Made by a program: the position numbers and the translations under genes | Notes under the pieces: generated by a model | Database searches by the model: none | The model's input: the letters and a program-made list of their open reading frames with translations, nothing else | What the model was told of the DNA's origin: nothing | Source of the DNA: Chroococcidiopsis sp. CCMEE 29 | Lineage (GTDB): Bacteria; Cyanobacteriota; Cyanobacteriia; Cyanobacteriales; Chroococcidiopsidaceae | DNA length: 64,000 nt | Assembly (NCBI RefSeq): GCF_023558375.1 | Contig: NZ_CP083761.1 | Location: 2,784,001 to 2,848,000, forward strand | Direction: 5' to 3' | In this document: positions 57,425-64,000 of the stretch, in pieces | Numbering within the stretch: the first letter of the stretch is position 1 | How the letters are laid out: each line of letters starts with the position of its first letter

Positions 57425-58072
57425 ATGACAACCTCTGCTTCTGCAAACACTAACAAGTATCCCCTCGACTTTTTTAACTTTGATTCGCTTGCATCTCAAC
57501 CCATACAAGATGCTGACTTAATTAAGCAGCTGCCTTTTATCCCAGGATTAAAAGAATTCTTGATGCTGAGGCAGATTCATGCTCTGGAACATGCCACAGT
57601 TTGGATTTTAAGTGAGTCTAAAAGCGCTGCTTTGAGTACAGCAAAAGCTCGCCAGGTGGACAATGAATTATTAGGCGGTCTGTCTACTGACCAAGGATTC
57701 TACCTCTATGGTCAGGTGGATAAGACCGAATTGCAGCGTGCAGTTCGCATAGCCTTACAGCGTCTTACTAGTGGCGAGTGGGGTTTGGCTGTGCATCCTC
57801 GTTGTGGGACAAACTTATCTGTAACGATGCTGCTGACATTTGGACTTGCTGTGGGGTTCCATTTGCTCTTACCACGAGGACCAATTGAGCAAATTGTCGG
57901 TTTAGGTGCGGCGGCAATGACGGCGGCTCAACTTGCCCCAGACTTGGGTATTTTAGCTCAGCAGTATGTCACAACTGCCATTCCTTTTAATCTAGCAATT
58001 GAAGACATTACGGTGACGCGTGATGTTTGGGGGCGATCAGCTCATTTTGTGCAGGTGCAATGGCGCGAATAG
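57425..58072 (+). CDS. DUF6391-type membrane protein
   Basis: 215 residues. A conserved-looking N-terminal part (LMLRQIHALEHATVWILSES) is followed by YLYGQVDKTELQRAVRIALQ and HPRCGTNLSVTML, then two helices (about 135-185). The HALEHAT motif is a possible metal or catalytic site, by appearance only. I assign it to DUF6391, a cyanobacterial family of unknown function. ATG 57425 lacks a strong ribosome site. Located between pedR and psaE. Confidence 0.7.
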   Translation: MTTSASANTNKYPLDFFNFDSLASQPIQDADLIKQLPFIPGLKEFLMLRQIHALEHATVWILSESKSAALSTAKARQVDNELLGGLSTDQGFYLYGQVDKTELQRAVRIALQRLTSGEWGLAVHPRCGTNLSVTMLLTFGLAVGFHLLLPRGPIEQIVGLGAAAMTAAQLAPDLGILAQQYVTTAIPFNLAIEDITVTRDVWGRSAHFVQVQWRE

Positions 58073-58179
58073 CAACAAAACTTAAAGGCAGGATAGGACA
58101 GTAGGTTGCAATCGGGTAGTACTCTGAAAGCATTAGCCGTATCAGTTGGCGATTGTGATAACTAAAAGGGAAGATAATC

Positions 58180-58551
58180 ATGGTTGAACGTGGTTCGAAA
58201 GTGCGGATCCTCCGTGAAGAATCCTACTGGTTTCAAGATGTAGGAATCGTTGCTTCTGTTGACAAAAGTGGTATTCGTTACCCAGTAATTGTCCGCTTTG
58301 AACGCCTGAACTATGCTGGCGTTAATACGAATAACTTTGCCCCGGAAGAACTGATAGAAGTTGAAAAACCAGCGCCCAAGGAGAAAAAGGCAGTGCTGTC
58401 TGGTGCCGGTGGCAGAACTCCTACGGACGAACGCGTCCGCAGGACGGGTAGTGGACAATTAACCGACACCAAGGATAGCGCCCAACAAGAGGCTGCGGGT
58501 GATAGCCCAATCGTAGAAGGTGCTGGCAATCAGGGGACTGAGTCACGCTAA
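58180..58551 (+). CDS. psaE: Photosystem I subunit IV (PsaE) with an extra C-terminal extension
   Basis: PsaE is a small stromal subunit of photosystem I that aids ferredoxin docking and cyclic flow. Residues 1-64 are a near-typical PsaE ([20 protein letters not shown] ... [20 protein letters not shown]). Typical proteins end near residue 65-75; here 50-55 more residues follow, rich in Gly, Thr, Glu and Asp, and residues 80-89 are encoded by a palindrome at 58419-58444. The frame is open to TAA 58549-58551. The start has AAAGGGAAG. The next gene begins three bases after the stop. Confidence 0.92.
   Translation: MVERGSKVRILREESYWFQDVGIVASVDKSGIRYPVIVRFERLNYAGVNTNNFAPEELIEVEKPAPKEKKAVLSGAGGRTPTDERVRRTGSGQLTDTKDSAQQEAAGDSPIVEGAGNQGTESR
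58419..58444. repeat. Palindrome inside psaE extension
   Basis: TCCT-A-CGGACG (58419-58429) pairs with CGTCCG-C-AGGA (58434-58444), one mismatch, AACG loop. Dispersed palindromes with this pattern (CTACGGA..TCCGCAGG) are known in cyanobacterial genomes. Confidence 0.7.
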
Positions 58552-58554
58552 CTT

Positions 58555-59502
58555 GTGCCTGAACTGCCTGAAGTTGAAACAGTCCGGCGGGGTCTCAATC
58601 AAGTGACCCTGGACCAAGAAATTACGGGTGGGGATGTGTTGCTTAATCGCACCATTGCCTACCCGCTTTCTATGGAAGAGTTTTTAGCTGGAGTAAAGGG
58701 GAGTGCGATCACCCACTGGCACCGTCGCGGGAAATATCTCCTAGCAGAACTATCTAAAGAAAGGGGTCAGGGGTCAGGGGTCAGGGGTCAGGAGGAGAGT
58801 ACAGAAGCAACTCCAATCCAAAATCCAAAATCCAAAATCCAAAATCTCCTCACCCCCTCACTTGCTGGCTGCTTAGGTGTCCATCTGCGGATGACTGGTC
58901 AACTGTTGTGGCTACATCGAGATGATCCGTTGCACAAACATACGCGAGTGCGACTGTTTTTTGCAGATGAACGTGAGTTGCGCTTTGTCGATCAGCGAAC
59001 CTTCGGTCAGATGTGGTGGGTACCACCGAGATCTGTAACTGAAAACGTCATTACCGGATTAGGGAAACTGGGACCCGATCCCTTTTCAGCTGATTTTTCC
59101 GTCGAGTTTTTAGCTAGAAAACTGCAAAATCGTCGCCCAATTAAGAATGCTTTACTGGATCAATCAGTTGTAGCAGGATTAGGCAACATCTACGCCGATG
59201 AAGCGCTATTTCGTAGTGGAGTGCAGCCAGAAACGGTCTGTACAGATTTAACACAGCAGCAAATTGAGCGTTTGCGAACTGCTGTTATTGAGGTCTTAGC
59301 GGCAAGTATTGCGGCTGGTGGTACGACTTTTAGTAACTTTTTGAATGTTCAGGGTATCAACGGTAATTATGGCGGTGTTGCGTGGGTTTATAATCGCGCT
59401 GGTGAACCGTGTCGCGTCTGCTCTACACCCATTCAGCGCCTGAGATTGGCTGGGCGATCGGCGCACTTCTGCCCGCAGTGTCAAGCGAGGGGCGAGGGGT
59501 GA
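58555..59502 (+). CDS. mutM: Formamidopyrimidine-DNA glycosylase with repeat-derived insertion
   Basis: Base-excision repair enzyme removing 8-oxoguanine and formamidopyrimidines. Starts GTG 58555 so that the mature N-terminus is PELPEVETVRRGL (catalytic Pro2, Glu3). Zinc finger CRVCSTPIQRLRLAGRSAHF with CPQC at the end; helix-two-turn-helix QSVVAGLGNIYADEALF is intact. 315 residues; the family is 270-290. The excess is residues about 68-102, entirely composed of heptamer repeats in frame. It begins three bases after the psaE stop, so the two are probably co-transcribed. Confidence 0.94.
   Translation: MPELPEVETVRRGLNQVTLDQEITGGDVLLNRTIAYPLSMEEFLAGVKGSAITHWHRRGKYLLAELSKERGQGSGVRGQEESTEATPIQNPKSKIQNLLTPSLAGCLGVHLRMTGQLLWLHRDDPLHKHTRVRLFFADERELRFVDQRTFGQMWWVPPRSVTENVITGLGKLGPDPFSADFSVEFLARKLQNRRPIKNALLDQSVVAGLGNIYADEALFRSGVQPETVCTDLTQQQIERLRTAVIEVLAASIAAGGTTFSNFLNVQGINGNYGGVAWVYNRAGEPCRVCSTPIQRLRLAGRSAHFCPQCQARGEG
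58763..58846. repeat. Heptamer repeats inside mutM
   Basis: GGGGTCA four times (58763-58790), then ATCCAAA about 4.4 times (58816-58846). Both heptamers also occur in intergenic DNA: the first kind near 34095 and 35810 as TGACCCC, the second at 1301, 44050, 50097, 51307 and 60900. Confidence 0.9.
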
Positions 59503-59633
59503 GGCATGGAGGAATGATGAATTATTAAAGTGTGAATTCAGCATTGATCATTTTACCGTCCCACTCCTTCATTAGCTGCTTAACGGTCTTAAAATGCGAA
59601 AGTAAGCAATCTAGAGACTTAAGAGAGCAAATC

Positions 59634-59849
59634 ATGGCTGTCAAAAAAGGTGATATGGTTCGCGCTGTCCGTGAAAAGTTGGAAAACAGTCTGGAAGCAA
59701 ACGCTAGTGACCCTCGCTTCCCACCCTATCTCTTTGAAACCAAGGGTGAAGTTTTGGATATAAAAGGTGATTATGCACTGGTTGTGTTCGGTCAAGTGCC
59801 AACCCCGAACGTTTGGTTGCGTGTCGATCAGCTAGAACCTTTTAAGTAA
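59634..59849 (+). CDS. ndhO: NAD(P)H dehydrogenase-like complex subunit O
   Basis: 71-residue peripheral subunit of the photosynthetic NDH-1 complex, used in cyclic electron flow and CO2 uptake. [20 protein letters not shown], then [20 protein letters not shown] and [13 protein letters not shown], are characteristic. ATG 59634 fits the family start; the frame is open further upstream to 59532 but would add 34 unlike residues. AGAGAG lies about 9 bases upstream. It is 33 bases from mdh. Confidence 0.95.
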   Translation: MAVKKGDMVRAVREKLENSLEANASDPRFPPYLFETKGEVLDIKGDYALVVFGQVPTPNVWLRVDQLEPFK

Positions 59850-59882
59850 TACTCAACTAGCAATAGCAGACGCCTCCCAACT

Positions 59883-60869
59883 ATGACTATCCCTTCTTTA
59901 TCGATACTGCACCACTCGCCCCGTGTCACTATTATTGGTGCTGGCAAGGTTGGCAGTACTTTGGCTCAGCGGATTGCTGAGAAAAATTTGGCAGATGTGG
60001 TTTTGCTGGATGTAATGGCAGGACTGCCCCAAGGTTTAGCGCTTGATTTGATGGAAGCAAGGGGCATTGAACTTCACGATCGCCAAATTACTGGCACGAC
60101 AGACTATGCTGATACGGCTGACTCTGATGTGGTGGTGATTACAGCGGGACTGCCACGCAAACCAGGCATGAGTCGAGATGACTTAATTAAGACAAATGCC
60201 AAGATTGTGGTGGAGGCGGCAAGGGAGGCGATCGCTCATTCCCCTGATGCCATTTTAATTGTCGTCACCAATCCCTTAGATGTGATGACTTACCTGGCTT
60301 GGCAGGCAACTCAGTTACCACGCGATCGGGTTATGGGCATGGCTGGGGTATTAGACTCTGCCCGATTTCAAGCTTTCATTGCGATGGAATTGGGTATATC
60401 ACCGTCTGATGTCCACACAATGGTGCTGGGAAGCCACGGAGATTTAATGGTGCCCTTGCCCCGTTACTCTACCGTCAGTGGAGTTCCGATTACAGAATTG
60501 ATGGATGCGGCAACGATTGAGCGTTTGGTGGAGAGAACTCGTCATGGTGGAGCGGAAATTGTCGAACTGATGCAGACAGGCAGTGCCTATTTTGCCCCAG
60601 CATCTTCTACTTCTCTGATGGTGGAAGCAATTTTACTGAATCAGTCGCGGCTATTGCCAGTAGCAGCTTATCTCCAAGGCGAATACGGTTTAAATGATGT
60701 TTTTATTGGGGTTCCATGCCGCTTGGGATGGGACGGGATTGAGAATGTGCTGGAACTAAGGCTGACTGAGGCGGAAATGGCGGCACTTCACGCCTCAGCT
60801 GAAGCAGTGCGGCGAAATATTGAGCAGGCAACTGAAATGCTCGCAACTGTGGCTGACTCGAATAATTAA
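59883..60869 (+). CDS. mdh: Malate dehydrogenase (NAD-dependent, LDH-like)
   Basis: Interconverts malate and oxaloacetate. 328 residues, closer to the LDH-like MDH type. NAD loop IIGAGKVGSTLAQRIAEKNL; substrate loop GLPRKPGMSRDDLI with Arg (malate rather than lactate choice); catalytic His in MVLGSHGDLMVPL; Asn in VVTNPLDVMTY. ATG 59883. It closes the psaE-mutM-ndhO-mdh run on the plus strand. Confidence 0.94.
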   Translation: MTIPSLSILHHSPRVTIIGAGKVGSTLAQRIAEKNLADVVLLDVMAGLPQGLALDLMEARGIELHDRQITGTTDYADTADSDVVVITAGLPRKPGMSRDDLIKTNAKIVVEAAREAIAHSPDAILIVVTNPLDVMTYLAWQATQLPRDRVMGMAGVLDSARFQAFIAMELGISPSDVHTMVLGSHGDLMVPLPRYSTVSGVPITELMDAATIERLVERTRHGGAEIVELMQTGSAYFAPASSTSLMVEAILLNQSRLLPVAAYLQGEYGLNDVFIGVPCRLGWDGIENVLELRLTEAEMAALHASAEAVRRNIEQATEMLATVADSNN

Positions 60870-60899
60870 AGCAGCCATTTATAGTTGCGATCGCTACCA

Positions 60900-60923
60900 A
60901 TTTTGGATTTTAGATTTTGGATT
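60900..60923. repeat. Heptamer repeat (ATTTTRG)3
   Basis: ATTTTGG, ATTTTAG, ATTTTGG and a partial unit after mdh, of the same family as 1301-1330. Confidence 0.8.
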
Positions 60924-61152
60924 GATAAACTGGTGCTGCCAGGTATCTGCAGAGTACTTATTTGTAGCCTTCCTAACCGAAAACGGTAGCATTAATTCAG
61001 AGCTAGCCCTCTAGATCTCGGTGGGGGCGGTACTTGAAGCTCGTCTGCCAGCGTTTAGAGTCAAGGTAACTTGAGTTTATTGTGAATAATAGTACTTTGA
61101 GAGCGGTGGCAATCAATATCAATATTGAGTTGGCATTTTAGCCTTTAACACT

Positions 61153-61174
61153 CCCCGCTCTCTCAGAGACGGGG
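61153..61174 (-). ncRNA. Right-end hairpin, possible remnant of the tnpB guide RNA
   Basis: A perfect stem of CCCCG...CGGGG with an inner TCTCT/AGAGA, 10-31 bases past the tnpB stop. In IS605 elements the omega RNA covers the 3' end of tnpB and this hairpin, and its guide lies just outside the right end. Assigned by position only; transcription is unproven. Confidence 0.4.
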
Positions 61175-61183
61175 ATTCTTCAT

Positions 61184-62488
61184 TCATCCAGTCAACTTAT
61201 CTGCTAGATTCTCACCTAACAAACAGAGGTTGGTCTGTCCTGAAGCGTTAATTCCGCTATGCCCTAGCGTACTCGAATTTAATGCTAATCCTGCTTGATT
61301 TAATCCTTTGACTAAAATGTTCAGAGCAGCATTTTCATCTGTGTCAATGATTCTTCTGCACTTTGAATTAGGGCAAACAGGGGTACGTACAGACAAAGCC
61401 TTTTTTACCCGCGTTCCACAGCCCGAACAATCTTGGCTAGTATATTGTGGCGGCACGGCGACGACAGGACGTTTGTACAACATCCCGTAGCGTTCTATCC
61501 AGCCAGTAAATTGAGTCCAAGCAGCATCCGATATCGACTTTGACAGTTGGCGGTTTTTAACTAGGTTTTTCACATTTAACTTCTCATACGCAATGAAATT
61601 GCGCTTATTCCAGTAGCGCCTTTGCAGTCTTTACTACAAAGTCTTTACGCCTACGTTGTACTGTTAAATGCTTTTTACCTAACCGCTTACACGCTTTGTT
61701 GTAATTGTTTGACTGTTTAACCTTTCTCCTTTTTTCTTGGGCTTGCGAAACTTGCTTGCTACGCGACGTTGCGCTCTGTTTAAGGCTTTTTCAGCCTTTC
61801 TTAAGTGTCTAGGATTCTCAACTGCGCTACTATCACTAGTAGTATAAAACTTGGCTAAACCAACATCAATTCCTACTGCTCTACCTGTCGGTTCAATTGA
61901 TATATTTCTTTCTAACGCAATACAAAATTGGCAATAATCACTGTCACTGCGGCGAACAATTCTGACTCGCTTGATTGCTTTCAAATGGTAGAAATTTAAG
62001 TCTTAGGTTCCTACTAGCTTAAATGTCTCTGCCTTAAACTTGTCAGTAAAAGTAATTCGCTTTCTATCAGGACTTAACTTCCACCCAGCCACCTTATACT
62101 CAACTGAGCGATTATTCTTTTGAAACTTGGCAAAACCCTTTTTACCTGCTACTTTAGCTTTACACTTATCATCAAAGCGACGAATCGCTCCCATCGCTCT
62201 TTCTGATGCTGCTTGTGCCGCAGAAGACTCTAAAAAGCCTGCCCACTCCCACTCTGGATTATGTCTAACTCTAGTTGCTTGTGCGTTGACTTCGGATAGT
62301 TTAAAGCTTCGACTTCGCTCAGCTTTAACACCGAGCGAAGTCGAGGTGTTAACTTTATGTCCATCTATCCAAAACCGTAGGCACTTGTTCGGCACAAACT
62401 GAAAAGTCCGGCTCATCTCATCAATAATCCGGTATTGAGTTTCTTTCCCTTTCAGCTTGAATTCTAGAGTTATCATGAAATACATCAT
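61184..62488 (-). pseudogene. tnpB: TnpB (OrfB) RNA-guided nuclease/transposase relic, three lesions
   Basis: Three open pieces together give a full TnpB: N-terminal part 62488-62003 (FVPNKCLRFWIDGHKVN, SVEYKVAGWKLS), RuvC first Asp in GIDVGLAKFYTTSDSS (61984-61679) and the zinc ribbon and last Asp in CSGCGTRVKKAL...CPNSKC...DTDENAALNIL (61573-61184). Lesions: an in-frame TAA at 62003-62005 after KLVGT; a frameshift near 61700 (RLGKKHLTVQRRRKDFVVKT continues in another frame); a second near 61605, before IAYEKLNVKNL, which carries the catalytic Glu. A palindrome (62307-62346) interrupts the N-terminal piece in frame. Confidence 0.85.
62307..62346. repeat. Palindrome inside tnpB
   Basis: CTTCGACTTCGCTC (62307-62320) and GAGCGAAGTCGAGG (62333-62346), 14-base arms with one mismatch. 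This TTCGACTTCGCTC unit is familiar as a dispersed cyanobacterial palindrome. It adds about 13 codons to the frame without shifting it. Confidence 0.75.
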
Positions 62489-62821
62489 ACCCTAATTTTC
62501 ACAGGCACTCAATCTGTGTGACGGCGCTTAAAACCGCCCGTGTCGCGTTTCCTCCCCCACTTGAAAGATGGGGGCTTCCACGCTCCTGTCCTTCCTCTGG
62601 TGAAAACTTATACATATGTATGAAGTGCGTTACCGCTATAGACGCTCTTCAATTCGCAGTCATTAATGACCACGTAACCCCTCAAAACAATACCTAGTCT
62701 AATTAACCTACTCACTACCCCACTCATAGCGCGATCGCAACTACTCCAGCTTGGTCGTCTGGTTCACAAGACCCAGCGCCCTATCAAGTTAATCGCTTAA
62801 TGACTAAGGAGTAAAACAATC
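62489..62821. other. Gap with the tnpB left-end region
   Basis: About 330 bases: the hairpin 62554-62574, AT-rich sequence, a HIP1-like site near 62730 and the ribosome site AAGGAG before the AP2 fragment. No further gene found. Confidence 0.45.
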
Positions 62822-62964
62822 ATGAACAAGGCTGGATATAGAGGTGTCAGCTTTCTAAAAGCAAGAGGGAAGTACATGGCACAAATAAGTGTCAATGCAA
62901 GATCTACCTCGGCACTTTCGACACCTCTCTAGATGCCTCTCTCGTCTACGAAAATGCAGCAGGC
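62822..62964 (+). pseudogene. AP2-domain protein fragment with one-base deletion
   Basis: Frame from ATG 62822 reads MNKAGYRGVSFLKARGKYMA, then QISVN, an AP2/ERF-type DNA-binding start. After AAT at 62894-62896 the match continues in the next frame as KIYLGTFDTSLDASLVYENA. Replacing AATGCAAG with AATGGCAAG would restore NGK and the whole domain, so one G has been lost. As it stands it stops at TAG 62930-62932 after 36 residues. AAGGAG about 9 bases upstream shows it was a real start. AP2 domains in bacteria usually belong to HNH homing endonucleases. Confidence 0.75.
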
Positions 62965-62969
62965 TTTAG

Positions 62970-63881
62970 CTATCTGCCTCTGGCGGTTTGCAAAAACCCC
63001 ACATATTTTGAAGCTACCTCATCTGCATTTTCCATCAACAGTAGATGTCCTGCTTTGGGCAACTGGATCGCTTGGCTACCAGCAATACACTCCTGCAGTC
63101 GATTAGCCCCACTAATGTCGTAAATCTTGTCCTCCTTGCCCCAAATAATGAATGTAGGAAATTGAGTTGGTACACCCTGACAGAGAATGTCATCATAGAG
63201 ATTTATAATGTCCCAAACCTGCTGGTAATGTCGGTTGCGAGTAATGTAATCGTTGACTTTCTCTGCTATGACAGAATCAGGAATCGTGGGAGGAGTGAAG
63301 AAAAGCAGGCTGATCTCCAGAGCAAACTGTTCTTTGGTAATTGGAATAAAGGGGTTAATGCCTTGGAAGATTGCTTCTTTGACACTGTTTGCCCAATCAA
63401 CAATGCCCAACGGTGAACCGATAAAGGCGAGGCTACGTACCTGGTTTGGGAAACGTTGAGCATACAGTTGAGCGATCGCTCCTCCCATTGAGCTACCCGC
63501 TAGATCAAAAGACTTAATCCCCAATTTCTCCATCAACTCATTTAGGAGCGTTGTTTGGTTCTCCAGAGCATAGTCCCTCAAAGTAAAACCGTTACTGTTG
63601 CCATAGCCCGGTAAATCTGGGGCAATCGCCCGATAGCCCATCTCAGACAGCCGACACATGATGGTGTTCCACTGCTCCTTGCTGGCAAATAAACCATGCA
63701 ACAGTAGAATTGAGCGCCCGTTCCCCACCTGGCTGTAGGACAATGTACTGTTGCCGACCTGTGCAGAAAGGCTTGCGATCGTGCAGCTTGAGGCAGACGT
63801 TGCGTGATTCACAAACACATAGCCCATTGACCCGCTTAATACCAGAATGACGATAAATAGCCGAATGATGAACTTTCTCAT
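62970..63881 (-). CDS. Alpha/beta hydrolase with signal peptide
   Basis: 303 residues. N-terminal hydrophobic segment (about 5-27) for export or anchoring. Fold landmarks: LLLHGLFASKEQWN (oxyanion HG), nucleophile elbow AGSSMGGAIAQLYA with Ser, acid in WGKEDKIYD, and His in AGHLLLM, completing the triad. Lid-like insertion in the middle. It may be an esterase, lipase or C-C hydrolase; substrate unknown. ATG 63881. Its stop overlaps the tail of the AP2 fragment region on the other strand. Confidence 0.85.
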   Translation of the reverse strand: MRKFIIRLFIVILVLSGSMGYVFVNHATSASSCTIASLSAQVGNSTLSYSQVGNGRSILLLHGLFASKEQWNTIMCRLSEMGYRAIAPDLPGYGNSNGFTLRDYALENQTTLLNELMEKLGIKSFDLAGSSMGGAIAQLYAQRFPNQVRSLAFIGSPLGIVDWANSVKEAIFQGINPFIPITKEQFALEISLLFFTPPTIPDSVIAEKVNDYITRNRHYQQVWDIINLYDDILCQGVPTQFPTFIIWGKEDKIYDISGANRLQECIAGSQAIQLPKAGHLLLMENADEVASKYVGFLQTARGR

Positions 63882-64000
63882 CGGTTGATGCTATAGAAGG
63901 GCTGTTGCAGGGGAGTGTAGCACAACTTCCATCTGGTAAAACTTGAAGGTGTTGTTTTCGCTTGGGTTATCCGCAGCGCTCATGCCGATCCCCATCCCTA

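Larger units (their letters stand above)
60870..61183. other. Intergenic region after mdh including IS right end
   Basis: Holds the heptamer repeat at 60900-60923 and the IS605-type right-end hairpin at 61153-61174. No gene found. Confidence 0.5.
61130..62600 (-). mobile_element. IS200/IS605-type element remnant (tnpB only)
   Basis: Covers the broken tnpB plus flanking hairpins: CCCCG-C-TCTCT / AGAGA-CGGGG at 61153-61174 beyond the tnpB 3' end, and CCCCCA / TGGGGG at 62554-62574 beyond its 5' end. Such sub-terminal hairpins are expected of IS605-family ends. No tnpA is present, and exact ends cannot be set. Confidence 0.7.

Overview
The window is chromosomal DNA of an oxygenic cyanobacterium. 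It carries psbD-psbC, psaE, ndhO, ycf4, a PedR-type regulator and the cyanobacterial families DUF3119, DUF3086 and DUF6391. The HIP1 octamer GCGATCGC recurs throughout, and gaps hold heptamer/octamer tandem repeats. The genus cannot be fixed from the sequence; a Chroococcidiopsidales/Nostocales-type genome would fit. I saw no rRNA, convincing tRNA, CRISPR array or prophage.

Layout. 1-8.1 kb: the 3' part of an exopolyphosphatase, a small membrane protein, then a signalling cluster (MHYT hybrid histidine kinase, single-domain response regulator, Hpt-REC-REC-GGDEF diguanylate cyclase). 8.1-11.5 kb: a lipid-related run (MlaE-type permease, DUF3119, DUF3086, PlsY). 11.5-16.5 kb: a PAS protein, the arsenosugar pair arsM-arsS, an SDR protein and a HAD hydrolase. 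16.5-22.5 kb: YbdK-type ligase, a DUF4383 protein, a patch with one intact and two broken GNAT acetyltransferases and a MITE-like element, ilvC and an amidase. 22.6-28.3 kb: a ketoacyl-ACP synthase, a lipoprotein cyclophilin, ycf4 and the overlapping psbD-psbC operon. 28.4-40 kb: an ABC exporter and a surface-polysaccharide region (secreted glycosidase-like protein, galE, two sugar-phosphate transferases, GT4 glycosyltransferase, gmd, fcl), with pgsA and a CSP41b-like protein inside it. 40-54.5 kb: MOSC protein, hemerythrin, 5-formyl-THF cyclo-ligase, an orphan sugar-type ABC permease, a 7TM-HD phosphodiesterase, the operon of a 46-residue protein + aroQ + ADP-ribosylglycohydrolase-like protein, cinA, a WecA-like transferase, glyA and leuC. 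54.5-64 kb: a repeat-rich Ser/Pro/Thr/Asn protein, a PfkB kinase, pedR, a DUF6391 protein, psaE-mutM, ndhO, mdh, a decayed IS605-type tnpB, a frameshifted AP2-domain fragment and an alpha/beta hydrolase.

How parts work together. Three modules look functional as units: a kinase-to-c-di-GMP phosphorelay, an arsenic methylation/arsenosugar pair, and a GDP-fucose-linked exopolysaccharide set. The main theme beyond ordinary housekeeping is invasion of reading frames by repeats that otherwise sit between genes: heptamer tracts inside mutM, a palindrome inside a long C-terminal extension of PsaE, and a palindrome inside the tnpB relic. Several genes have been freshly broken by single lesions: an amber codon in a GNAT gene, one missing base in an AP2 domain, and a stop plus two frameshifts in tnpB. 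D2 and CP43 also lack three tryptophans I expect to be conserved. I found no clear undescribed multi-gene system; the least conventional items are the repeat-expanded PsaE and MutM, the Hpt-REC-REC-GGDEF relay and the conserved-looking 46-residue protein upstream of aroQ.
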